Shown piece by piece: positions 1-6,545 of a DNA stretch of 7,215 nt. Below the pieces are notes generated by a model. The model ran no database searches and was not told the origin of the DNA. It saw nothing but the letters and a program-made list of their open reading frames with translations. Source of the DNA: Muribaculaceae bacterium (GTDB lineage: Bacteria; Bacteroidota; Bacteroidia; Bacteroidales; Muribaculaceae); NCBI GenBank assembly GCA_022511505.1, contig JAFLTK010000149.1:1-7215 (forward strand), given 5' to 3'. A program made the translations under genes and the position numbers. The first letter of the stretch is position 1. Each line of letters opens with the position of its first letter.

Positions 1-727
1 GGTTTTTGGCCACATTAATATAGACAATATTGTCCCCAATGTGACGGGTGATTGCCTGACAAGCGTCGGCCATCGACTCGAGGAAATCGTCTTGGGGGGC
101 GCTGAACACGTTGCCGCTATTAACGTCCTCGGTTTTGCCGGCCGAGTGGATATAGGCCTTACCGTCGCTCGACGCGATTCCTATCGAGATATTCTTCAAC
201 GCGCCTCCAAAGCCTCCCATCTGATGACCTTTGAAGTGGGAGAGCACAACGATGAAATCATAGTCGAGGAATCGTTGGCCAACGATATCCTTTGTCAGGT
301 GGAATCCATTGACAACCGGGAGCTCGACTTGTCCTATTGAGTCCATGATGTCGATGCCGATATAACCATGTTCAACGGCAGTTTGGTAATGTCGTGCCGA
401 CGAGTTGCGATTACCCGGATATGCTGTGTTTGACTCAATATATCGTCCGTTAACCATCTTGACAAGGTCGCCAATAAGGGCAGTGTCAAGGTGATTGGTC
501 AGACTGGACTCGCCCGATGATATTTTGACACCGACACGTCCGTGGGCCTCGCGGCCGAGTGCTTTATATATTTTAACGAGCGATTGGGGAGATATCTCCT
601 TGATATAGTATACGGTAGCGGTGTCGGTCGCGGTGGTAGCCGTTTCGGTCGGTTGCGCTGTTGTAGCGTTGGCACATCCGGCCAGCAGTGTAATGGCTGC
701 AACAGCCGTGAACAGTATCTTTTTCAT
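1..727 (-). CDS. DUF362-domain lipoprotein (3' end beyond the left edge)
   Basis: I translated this by reading the reverse strand from the ATG at 727; 242 codons are present and the frame is still open at base 1. The N-terminus (MKKILFTAVAAITLLAGC) is a lipoprotein signal peptide with lipobox LAGC and acceptor Cys18, followed by a Thr/Ala-rich linker to about residue 38. From about residue 40 it matches the DUF362 family; the strongest segment is residues 164-182, with HFKGHQMGGFGGALKN, the family's characteristic HxKGH...GGxGGxxKN signature. DUF362 proteins are of uncertain function. Many carry 4Fe-4S cysteine clusters toward the C-terminus; that part would lie outside the window, so presence or absence cannot be judged. 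The start lies 22 bases after the DUF3332 stop, on the same strand, so it is probably the last visible gene of the purM-led unit. It is expected to be membrane-anchored on the periplasmic side. Family assignment is fairly sure; biological role is unknown. Confidence 0.85.
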   Translation of the reverse strand, partial: MKKILFTAVAAITLLAGCANATTAQPTETATTATDTATVYYIKEISPQSLVKIYKALGREAHGRVGVKISSGESSLTNHLDTALIGDLVKMVNGRYIESNTAYPGNRNSSARHYQTAVEHGYIGIDIMDSIGQVELPVVNGFHLTKDIVGQRFLDYDFIVVLSHFKGHQMGGFGGALKNISIGIASSDGKAYIHSAGKTEDVNSGNVFSAPQDDFLESMADACQAITRHIGDNIVYINVAKN

Positions 728-749
728 TTTGATTCAATTATAGTGGTTG

Positions 750-1316
750 TCAGTCGATTCTCGAGCCGTTGGCGGCGGCAACTACTGCCTGCTGATAGGC
801 GAAAGCGCCGGCGTGGCTAAGTTCGACAATCATGTCAGAGCCGTCGGGCGAGGGGACTGCAATGTGATTGTCGTCGACAAAAGTCATCATTCTGACAGCC
901 TCACCGGTTGCGGGGTCAATGATGTCCCACGCATTGTCGTCGGCATTGAAGTTTAGACGCACCTCGGCTGCATTCTTGTCGTCGAGGTTCTTGATGGTGT
1001 AACCTTCGGGGTCTTGGCACACGAGATAGCGACCGCTCTGACCATCGACTACGCGCGATGTCGAGGCCGTCAACGGATTGTTGCCGCTCCAAAACTCGAT
1101 AGAGTTGAGCACGATAGTGTCGGCAAGCACGGCTATCTCATATACCGGCAGAATCCAAAAAGCAAAGAAGACGACCTCATTTACAAACTTGTTGCCTACG
1201 TTGCGGTTCCATGAAAGAAGGTTGTTGGTCATGGTGTAACTGCCGATACACGAGGTTGAGAGCATCGACAGCGCGAGAGTTGATGCAACAGCAATGGTCA
1301 AATATTTCTTTTTCAT
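750..1316 (-). CDS. DUF3332 family exported protein
   Basis: The 188-residue product starts with a signal-like N-terminus (MKKKYLTIAVASTLALSMLS) ending at Cys23 in LSTSCIGS. The lipobox is imperfect because Leu is at -4 rather than -3, but a Cys here followed by IGS is usual in DUF3332. Residues 27-80 carry the family core: TMTNNLLSWNRNVGNKFVNE, then a strongly hydrophobic stretch at about 48-70 (FFAFWILPVYEIAVLAD), then NSIEFWSGNNP. The hydrophobic stretch could be a membrane segment. The C-terminal half (about 88-188) is a soluble, acidic, beta-rich-looking part with a YLVC...DPEGY segment. DUF3332 has no established function that I know of. It lies 39 bases after the mltF-like stop and 22 bases before the DUF362 start, both on the same strand, which suggests cotranscription. 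The ATG at 1316 is the natural start because the signal peptide begins there. Confidence 0.88.
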   Translation of the reverse strand: MKKKYLTIAVASTLALSMLSTSCIGSYTMTNNLLSWNRNVGNKFVNEVVFFAFWILPVYEIAVLADTIVLNSIEFWSGNNPLTASTSRVVDGQSGRYLVCQDPEGYTIKNLDDKNAAEVRLNFNADDNAWDIIDPATGEAVRMMTFVDDNHIAVPSPDGSDMIVELSHAGAFAYQQAVVAAANGSRID

Positions 1317-1355
1317 AAGACGGTTTTTTATTGGGATTAAAGAAACGTTATAATT

Positions 1356-2795
1356 CTATTGTGACACCTTTGAGCGTGCAGTGTTATAGTAACTGAATAC
1401 CTTGTTGACATACTCAAAGGTTTGACGGCCACGGAAGTAGCCATAGCGACACACGGGGTCGTTGTAGTATTCGGGCTTGGATTTCATCAGCAACGCTTGG
1501 GCCACATTGTCGTCCCACACTCGCGGATTGAGCCCGTGTTTCTCGGCAAGGGCGATGGCGTCGAGGATGTGGGCCGGCCCCGAATTATAGGCTGCAATGA
1601 TGAACTTTAGACGCTCGTTGTGGTCGGGAACCCGGTTGCGGAATGTCTTGTCAAGGTCGCGTATAATCTTTGCCGCGGTAGCGATATTCGCGTCATTGTT
1701 GACAATCAAATCACCGCTGAGCCCAAATGCGCGAGCGGTTTTTGGCATAATCTGCATAATACCGCGAGCGCCTGCCCACGACACCACCGTCGAGTCAAAT
1801 TTGCTCTCGACATAACCCTGGGCGGCAAGTAATCGCCAGTCCCAGTTGATAAGTTTGGCATGTCGCTTGAACAGGTGGTCGAATGGCGAGAGGTGCCCTT
1901 TGGGTATGGTAAAGGAATAGGACGACGATGGCTGGTCGACGCTGTTCTTGCTCAGCTCAAAATAGCGTTTGAGCGACTGGGCACGGGCTTTTGACGGCAA
2001 CTCCATTCGTGACCACGCGTTGATTGTATCGGCCAGCCACGAAATCGACGGCGCGACGGCCCACGATGCTCGCTGAGGGAAACTGACCTCGAGAGTGATG
2101 TCGAGGTCGTTGTAGTAGGTTTTGTTTAGCGCGGCCACGTCGCTGTCAACAACCGTCAGCGGGATAGTTCCGTCCGAGACCATTTGAATCAAATCCTCGG
2201 TTATTAGCGTGTCGCGGTCGACGGCATGTATCTTGATACCGCCTCCAAGTTCGTCATTTAGATTGACGAGACGGTGCTGATATTTTGAATCTTTCTCGAC
2301 ATAGACGTCGCGACCTATGAGTTCGGTGACGTCGTCGATGCGAGAGCCGTCCTTGCTCTTTGGCTGTACGAGCACCTGGGATGTAATGCGCTCGGCCCCG
2401 CAGTAGACGAGGCCGTCCTTATACTCGGCCGTGATTGGCACTTCGTAGGCAATCATATCGATTTTGCCCGAGTCGAGCATCTCGATGGCCGAGGCGAGCG
2501 ATGTCGCAATCTCGAGTTTAAGCGGAACACCCTTGTCGGCGGCAAAGTTGGAAATCATGTCATAGTCATATCCCATCTCGACCTCGCGATAGATGAAATA
2601 GGACGTCGGGCTGTAGAGAGTGCCGACACGGAGGGTGTCAGGCATGTCAAAGTGAACTTCGACAACCTTAACCGTGTCAATCTGTCGAATCAGGTCAGAA
2701 GCCTTGTGACGGCAACCGGCAAGCATGGTTGCCATTAGGAGGACAACCACACCGAGAGCCGAGAGGCCGCGACGAGGAGCAGAGATGATGGTCAT
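1356..2795 (-). CDS. mltF: MltF-like membrane-bound lytic murein transglycosylase
   Basis: This 479-residue lipoprotein should cleave peptidoglycan glycan strands, forming 1,6-anhydro-MurNAc ends, at the periplasmic face of the envelope. The N-terminus has a signal peptide with Arg8-Arg9, a hydrophobic core and lipobox LAGC with Cys28; no Asp follows the Cys, consistent with outer-membrane placement by E. coli rules. Residues about 52-285 form a solute-binding-protein family 3 type module (LRVGTLYSPTSYFIY at 55-69, YDYDMISNFA at 76-85, DMIAYEVPIT at 113-122), the regulatory domain typical of MltF. Residues about 305-470 are an SLT domain: catalytic Glu330 in YVESKFD, GARGIMQIMP at 342-351, AAYNSGPAH at 401-409 and a closing RGRQTFEYV at 455-463. 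Length is a little below E. coli MltF (about 518). It starts 9 bases after the purM stop, so it is almost certainly cotranscribed with purM. The stop is TAG. MltF is the best match; other SBP-SLT hybrids exist in Bacteroidetes. Confidence 0.92.
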   Translation of the reverse strand: MTIISAPRRGLSALGVVVLLMATMLAGCRHKASDLIRQIDTVKVVEVHFDMPDTLRVGTLYSPTSYFIYREVEMGYDYDMISNFAADKGVPLKLEIATSLASAIEMLDSGKIDMIAYEVPITAEYKDGLVYCGAERITSQVLVQPKSKDGSRIDDVTELIGRDVYVEKDSKYQHRLVNLNDELGGGIKIHAVDRDTLITEDLIQMVSDGTIPLTVVDSDVAALNKTYYNDLDITLEVSFPQRASWAVAPSISWLADTINAWSRMELPSKARAQSLKRYFELSKNSVDQPSSSYSFTIPKGHLSPFDHLFKRHAKLINWDWRLLAAQGYVESKFDSTVVSWAGARGIMQIMPKTARAFGLSGDLIVNNDANIATAAKIIRDLDKTFRNRVPDHNERLKFIIAAYNSGPAHILDAIALAEKHGLNPRVWDDNVAQALLMKSKPEYYNDPVCRYGYFRGRQTFEYVNKVFSYYNTARSKVSQ

Positions 2796-2804
2796 ATCAG
2801 AATG

Positions 2805-3971
2805 TTAGTATTCCCAGGTGCCTTGGGATGTTTTGATTGTCAGGCGGTTGGCGGGAGCAGCCTCCACGCGGCCGATAATCCGGGCGTCAATGCCCATCGA
2901 CTTTGAGATATCGATAATCTCGTCGGCCTTCTCGGGCTTGACATAAATTTCCATGCGGTGGCCCATGTTGAACACCTTATACATCTCGGCCATGTCGGCC
3001 CCGCTTTCCTCCTTGATAAGTTTGAACAGCGGCGGCAGGTCAAAAAGGTTGTCCTTGATGACATGAAGGCCGTTGACAAAGTGCATAACCTTGGTCAACG
3101 CGCCGCCCGAACAGTGGACCATGCCGTCGATGTCGCCGCGCATCTTGGCGAGAATGCGAGCGATGACAGGGGCGTAGGTGCGGGTGGGCGAAAGAACAAG
3201 ACGGCCGGCATCAAGCGGCGAGCCCTCCACCGGGTCGGTCAGATTGCGTGAGCCTGAGTAGACGAGGTCGTCGGGAACGGCACTGTCAAATGTCTCGGGA
3301 TAGCGACGTGCAACGTTCTTGTTGAACACGTCGTGACGGGCCGAGGTCAAGCCGTTGCTGCCCATGCCGCCATTATATTCCTTCTCATAGACGGCTTTGC
3401 CCGACGAGGCGAGACCGACGATGACGTCGCCGGCGGCGATGCGCGAGTTGTCGATGACGTCGGCGCGACGCATGCGGCATGTGACGGTACTGTCGACAAT
3501 GATGGTTCTGACGAGGTCTCCAACGTCGGCCGTCTCGCCGCCGGTGCTGTAGATACCTATGCCAAGGTCGCGCAACTCGGCGAGCAGTTCCTCGGTGCCG
3601 TTGATGATGGCCGAGATAACCTCGCCGGGAATCAGCATCTTGTTGCGACCTATTGTAGATGACAGCAGAATATTGTCGGTCGCGCCGACACAGAGCAGGT
3701 CGTCGAGGTTCATCACAATAGCATCCTGGGCAATGCCGCGCCACACGCTCAGGTCGCCCGTCTCGCGCCAGTAGGCGTAGGCCAGCGACGACTTGGTGCC
3801 GGCCCCGTCGGCGTGCATGATGTTACACCACTCGGGGTCGCCGCCCAGAATGTCAGGGATAATCTTGCAGAAAGCCCCGGGGAAAAGGCCTTTGTCAACG
3901 TTCTTGATTGCGTTGTGGACATCCTCTTTAGAAGCCGAGACGCCACGCAAGTTATACCTTAGGTCGCTCAT
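2805..3971 (-). CDS. purM: Phosphoribosylformylglycinamidine cyclo-ligase (AIR synthase), Bacteroidetes-type
   Basis: PurM closes the imidazole ring of purines, converting FGAM plus ATP to aminoimidazole ribonucleotide, in the cytosol. The 388-residue product has the two-domain PurM layout. The N-terminal ATP-binding half shows DGAGTK at 55-60 (usually DGVGTK), NLDDLLCVGA at 88-97 and GGETADV at 144-150. The C-terminal half shows GLASSG at 186-191, SNGL at 205-208, SPTRTYAPVI at 261-270, HCSGGALTKV at 286-295 and FNMGHRMEIYV at 334-344. It is about 40 residues longer than E. coli PurM (about 345): extra residues lie before DGAGTK and between GLASSG and SNGL, where the usual GLxSSGxHSNG motif is split by AVYEKEYNGGMG. 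Annotation often calls this form an AIR-synthase-related protein. It leads the minus-strand gene set; mltF follows after 9 bases. A structured upstream region may regulate it. The motifs make the enzyme family sure; that it is the cell's working PurM is likely but not proven. Confidence 0.88.
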   Translation of the reverse strand: MSDLRYNLRGVSASKEDVHNAIKNVDKGLFPGAFCKIIPDILGGDPEWCNIMHADGAGTKSSLAYAYWRETGDLSVWRGIAQDAIVMNLDDLLCVGATDNILLSSTIGRNKMLIPGEVISAIINGTEELLAELRDLGIGIYSTGGETADVGDLVRTIIVDSTVTCRMRRADVIDNSRIAAGDVIVGLASSGKAVYEKEYNGGMGSNGLTSARHDVFNKNVARRYPETFDSAVPDDLVYSGSRNLTDPVEGSPLDAGRLVLSPTRTYAPVIARILAKMRGDIDGMVHCSGGALTKVMHFVNGLHVIKDNLFDLPPLFKLIKEESGADMAEMYKVFNMGHRMEIYVKPEKADEIIDISKSMGIDARIIGRVEAAPANRLTIKTSQGTWEY

Positions 3972-4064
3972 AATACTGTTATGTTTTTATAGTTACAAAT
4001 TTCCGTTGTGATGGATAGTCTGCTGAATTTCAGTCTTTTAACGTCAGATGTGAAGTCAAAGGAG

Positions 4065-4095
4065 AAAAATTAGCCCAATTTTACGGCAAAATTGG
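4065..4095 (-). terminator. Terminator-like or operator-like perfect inverted repeat upstream of purM
   Basis: CCAATTTT at 4075-4082 and AAAATTGG at 4088-4095 form a perfect 8-base stem around the 5-base spacer ACGGC. Read on the minus strand, the stem is followed after five bases by five U (complement of 4065-4069), giving a weak intrinsic-terminator shape; read on the plus strand no T-run follows. It lies about 100 bases before the purM start, so it would act as an attenuator in the purM leader or end a small upstream RNA. The A/T-rich stem is weak and the U-tract is not adjacent, so a protein-binding palindrome is an equal alternative. Confidence 0.35.
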
Positions 4096-4147
4096 CAAAA
4101 ATCATTGACATATACAAATAAATGTGTGTAATAGGCCCGGCAATGTT

Positions 4148-4222
4148 TCTAATCTGCGCCTCGCATAACTCGGTTCGCTCTTGTGTGGGCTTCAGATAGA
4201 GGTATTGCTACGCGCCAATACC
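4148..4222 (-). other. Structured RNA candidate in the purM leader (nested inverted repeats)
   Basis: Two adjoining stems are visible. GGTATTG at 4201-4207 pairs with CAATACC at 4216-4222 around an 8-base loop, 7 perfect pairs. Directly next to it, TCTAATCTG at 4148-4156 pairs with CAGATAGA at 4193-4200, 8 pairs with one bulged A. Inside that stem, GCC at 4158-4160 can pair with GGC at 4188-4190. The stems abut at 4200/4201 and could stack. The block is richer in G/C than its surroundings. The strand is inferred from the -7 candidate at 4256-4263, which would start minus-strand transcription just upstream. It could be a cis-regulatory leader of purM or part of a short independent RNA; I do not recognise a named RNA family. 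Confidence 0.35.
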
Positions 4223-4255
4223 CAAGTTTGATTTTAATTTAACAATTATTAACTG

Positions 4256-4263
4256 CAAATATA
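4256..4263 (-). promoter_or_regulatory. Bacteroidetes -7 promoter element candidate for the purM unit
   Basis: The plus strand reads CAAATATA, so the minus strand reads TATATTTG, a perfect match to the Bacteroidetes -7 consensus TAnnTTTG. No clear TTTG (-33) is found 19-21 bases upstream, which lowers confidence. Transcription would begin near 4250, giving a purM leader of about 280 nt that includes the structured block and the hairpin at 4075-4095. It is the only perfect match on this strand that I found between 3972 and 4300. Confidence 0.4.
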
Positions 4264-4286
4264 TAGCAATATTCATTTCTCCGTTA

Positions 4287-4294
4287 TACCTTTG
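4287..4294 (+). promoter_or_regulatory. Bacteroidetes -7 promoter element candidate for the secreted-protein gene
   Basis: TACCTTTG matches the Bacteroidetes -7 consensus TAnnTTTG perfectly. The expected -33 TTTG is not evident at the right distance. Initiation near 4300 would give a 5' UTR of about 220 nt before the ATG at 4525. It lies only 23 bases from the oppositely oriented -7 candidate at 4256-4263, so each promoter's -33 region would overlap the other's -7 region. Confidence 0.4.
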
Positions 4295-4435
4295 CAACTG
4301 AATTTCCCTTGGTGTACCGGGTGATTTCAATAAATAATGAACCAACCTGCTATTTGTAAAACGGTTAACTTAAATCTCCTTTGTTAATTGTGATTACAAA
4401 ACAACTATTATATCGTCATTTTAAATCTCTATATC

Positions 4436-4458
4436 GCGGTGGCGGCGTGATTAACCGC
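4436..4458 (+). repeat. Small G/C hairpin in the 5' leader of the secreted-protein gene
   Basis: GCGGT at 4436-4440 is the reverse complement of ACCGC at 4454-4458, with a 13-base loop; an alternative pairing uses GCGG at 4442-4445 with CCGC at 4455-4458. It is a G/C island in otherwise A/T-rich DNA, about 70 bases before the start codon at 4525, and would lie within the predicted 5' UTR. The stem is short, so a role is only possible. Confidence 0.25.
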
Positions 4459-4524
4459 TTCCGTAATTCTAAAAAATCGAAAAAATTTATTAACAAAAAC
4501 TAATAATTTTATTACTTTTCTCTT

Positions 4525-6525
4525 ATGCTTAAATCTCTTCTATCGATTGCCGGCGTGTTGACTGCCGGTGCATTGACGTTCAGTGCGACTGCATCTGATT
4601 TGAGCGGCTATTTCCGAGTGCAAAATGCCCGCGCTGCCGAGAATGGCGGCACCCGCGGTTATGTCGAGGTCACCGGGCCTTTCTCGGCCGAAGTCGCCCG
4701 TGATTTTGGCTATGCGTCAACCCATCCCGGTACTGTCCTTTTTGTGGATGCCGACTGGGTGAAAAAAGATGGTGAAGACCTCCTTCGTGTAAATAGCCTC
4801 CGCGGCCAGGGTATCGAAATCGTCGGAACACCGCTTGATAATTATCAAGACATGCTTGATATCCTTTTCCGTGAAGGTAACTTCGAGACCAGCAACGACG
4901 CTCTTTGGTCGGTTGTTCGTGAGGGTTTTGAGTATGGCTACACCACTGTTGGTCGCGCTATGATTCAGACCATGATTTTCATTGTTGCTCAACGCCTCGA
5001 CGATGAAAAAATTACCGATAAAGAAGCCAACGAGCTTGCCGACTTTGCAGATCGCTTCAACAAGGAGGTGGCCCAAAATATAGACCTTTCAATCTATCTT
5101 AAAACCGATGACAAGGGTGAACATTTCCGTCTGCTCTTTGATACCCCCGACTTGAAGAACGTCAGTGCATGGTATCTCAAAGACGAGAACAAGGCCACCT
5201 TTGAGAAAGGCTTTGATGCGATGCGTCTGTATTTGTCAAACACTCTTGGCAACACCGGTGAAGGTATAGATCCCAACGAAGTTGAAGAAATGAAAGGTTG
5301 GGGCTATGATATTATGGAGAACTCTTCTCCAATTAATGATAAACCCTACTCAGATTATGCAAACGCTGACGGCGTTCTTCTCCTTACCTACGAGGATATC
5401 TTCGCAGATCCCGACCTGCTCTTTAACTGGCTCAAACTTAACGTCATCAAGTTTGCTGATCCTGACCGTTGCCCCAAAATCACCCTTCGCGGTCTCTATC
5501 TGCCCAATTTCGCTATCGAAATGCAGAAGCACGCTCTGACCGCGCAACTTATCAGTTACTTCCCCCGTCTGCAGACTAACCAGCGCGTTTATCTGACTGT
5601 GGGCAAAAATGATAATTTTGAGAAGATTGACTTTACAAGCGTTGAAGGCGCTGAAGCGCTCGGCACTGCTTCTCAGTGGATTATGCATCCCGTAACTGAA
5701 AACGACGGCTCCTATCTCTGCTTCACTCCCCAAGGTCAAGACACCGACGGCTACTATGCGTCTGTTTATACTGACTTCCCCATGAAGGCCGTTAACCCTG
5801 AAACTACCAAGTTCTATGTTCTTTCAGAAGAAACCGAGTTCTTTGAAACAAAATACCAAGATCCTATCTATGAGGATAAGAAGTATGAGTATCATGAAGT
5901 AATCGAGGTAGAGCAAGTAGACCGCAAGACTCCCGTTCTCGTTGAGATGAAAACAAATGTACCCGCCGATCATCGCGTTGTTCCCGTTTATGACCTCGCA
6001 TGGGAAATGACTCCGTCTTTCGGTTTTCGTGTGGATGAAGACATTATTGATACTCAGCGAGTTGCACGCCGTGCCGAGGAAACTGCCGGTGATAACTCGT
6101 CAGAAGACTTCAAGGGTGTCCTCCTTGGTTGTAACGTAAACGCCGATGACCTCCGCAACCGCGCCGGTTTTGAATATCATGCCGATGAGAATCCTCTCCA
6201 CACTCTAACCACCAAGTACCGTGGTGTTAGAAACAATCATGAACCTGTTCTTTGGTATCAGGTTGCTCCGGAGAACTCGCAACTTGCTCCCAATACCGCG
6301 TTCATTCTCAAGCCTAACAGTGTTGACGATGTTGTTAATGGTTTTGCTATCAAAAATCCTCAGGATGAACTCTTTGATGATAACAATCCTACAACCGGAG
6401 TTGAAAATATTGTCGTCGAGACTCCTGCCGATGGCCGCCTCTACAACCTCCAGGGCGTAGAAGTATTTGAGCCCGTGCCCGGTAACATCTACATTCTCAA
6501 CGGCAAGAAGATTCTCATCAAATAA
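4525..6525 (+). CDS. Secreted protein of unknown function with C-terminal sorting-like domain
   Basis: The 666-residue product begins with a signal peptide (MLKSLLSIAGVLTAGALTFS) with a likely cleavage after Ala-Thr-Ala at 21-23; the ATG at 4525 is chosen because this signal follows it directly. Residues about 28-105 (GYFRVQNAR...YVEVTG...LRVNSLRGQGIEI) resemble the YRVQN-type beta module seen at the start of many Muribaculaceae and Prevotella secreted proteins. About 106-345 looks largely helical. About 385-600 looks beta-rich (WIMHPVTENDGSYLCF, GYYASVYTDFPM, KTPVLVEM, then APNTAFILKP), a layout I associate with the C-terminal parts of secreted proteins in those families. Residues 624-666 (GVENI...GRLYNLQGVEVFEPVPGNIYILNG, ending KKILIK) are the common Bacteroidales C-terminal domain resembling type IX-type sorting tails. 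No catalytic motif is recognised. The gene ends in tandem TAATAA stops. A second secreted-protein gene follows after 96 bases. Secretion is well supported; function is unknown. Confidence 0.85.
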   Translation: MLKSLLSIAGVLTAGALTFSATASDLSGYFRVQNARAAENGGTRGYVEVTGPFSAEVARDFGYASTHPGTVLFVDADWVKKDGEDLLRVNSLRGQGIEIVGTPLDNYQDMLDILFREGNFETSNDALWSVVREGFEYGYTTVGRAMIQTMIFIVAQRLDDEKITDKEANELADFADRFNKEVAQNIDLSIYLKTDDKGEHFRLLFDTPDLKNVSAWYLKDENKATFEKGFDAMRLYLSNTLGNTGEGIDPNEVEEMKGWGYDIMENSSPINDKPYSDYANADGVLLLTYEDIFADPDLLFNWLKLNVIKFADPDRCPKITLRGLYLPNFAIEMQKHALTAQLISYFPRLQTNQRVYLTVGKNDNFEKIDFTSVEGAEALGTASQWIMHPVTENDGSYLCFTPQGQDTDGYYASVYTDFPMKAVNPETTKFYVLSEETEFFETKYQDPIYEDKKYEYHEVIEVEQVDRKTPVLVEMKTNVPADHRVVPVYDLAWEMTPSFGFRVDEDIIDTQRVARRAEETAGDNSSEDFKGVLLGCNVNADDLRNRAGFEYHADENPLHTLTTKYRGVRNNHEPVLWYQVAPENSQLAPNTAFILKPNSVDDVVNGFAIKNPQDELFDDNNPTTGVENIVVETPADGRLYNLQGVEVFEPVPGNIYILNGKKILIK

Positions 6526-6545
6526 TAAATCTCTATCCCATTCCC

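Larger units (their letters stand above)
3972..4524. other. Divergent intergenic region (553 bases)
   Basis: No convincing protein-coding frame is seen here. The region separates purM (minus) from the 666-residue secreted protein (plus) and must hold promoters for both. It is A/T-rich except for a more G/C-rich block at about 4137-4225, which contains nested inverted repeats. Listed separately are two -7 promoter candidates, the structured block, a hairpin with a downstream U-tract on the minus strand, and a small G/C hairpin near 4436-4458. The last 60 bases before the start at 4525 are very A/T-rich with no Shine-Dalgarno site, as is usual in Bacteroidetes. Confidence 0.8.

Noticed and set aside
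41..340. Plus-strand open frame of 99 codons
   Set aside because: It lies opposite the DUF362 frame, whose conserved signature runs through the same bases; the plus-strand product has no recognisable domain.
1317..1355. Possible internal promoter before the DUF3332 gene
   Set aside because: The minus strand has TAACGTTTC, which only approaches TAnnTTTG and lacks the final G; the location is also within the gap after the DUF3332 start, so it would serve nothing but that gap.
3333..3744. Open frames of 109 codons (plus) and 119 codons (minus, other frame) inside purM
   Set aside because: Both overlap clearly conserved PurM motifs; the Arg/His/Asp-rich products are typical out-of-frame readings of G/C-rich coding DNA.
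4148..4222. Possible tRNA or 4.5S RNA in the intergenic region
   Set aside because: There is no acceptor/T-loop arrangement or CCA for a tRNA, and no GGAA-capped helix with the conserved SRP bulges; only simple stems are seen.
5350..5739. Minus-strand open frame of 129 codons inside the 666-residue gene
   Set aside because: Antisense to a well-supported secreted protein, with no domain, signal or upstream element of its own.
4422..6536. An 11-base direct repeat TAAATCTCTAT at 4422-4432 and 6526-6536 flanking the secreted-protein gene
   Set aside because: It looks like an insertion footprint at first, but several 11-base matches are expected by chance in about 7 kb, no terminal inverted repeats or transposase are present, and the repeat is A/T-rich.
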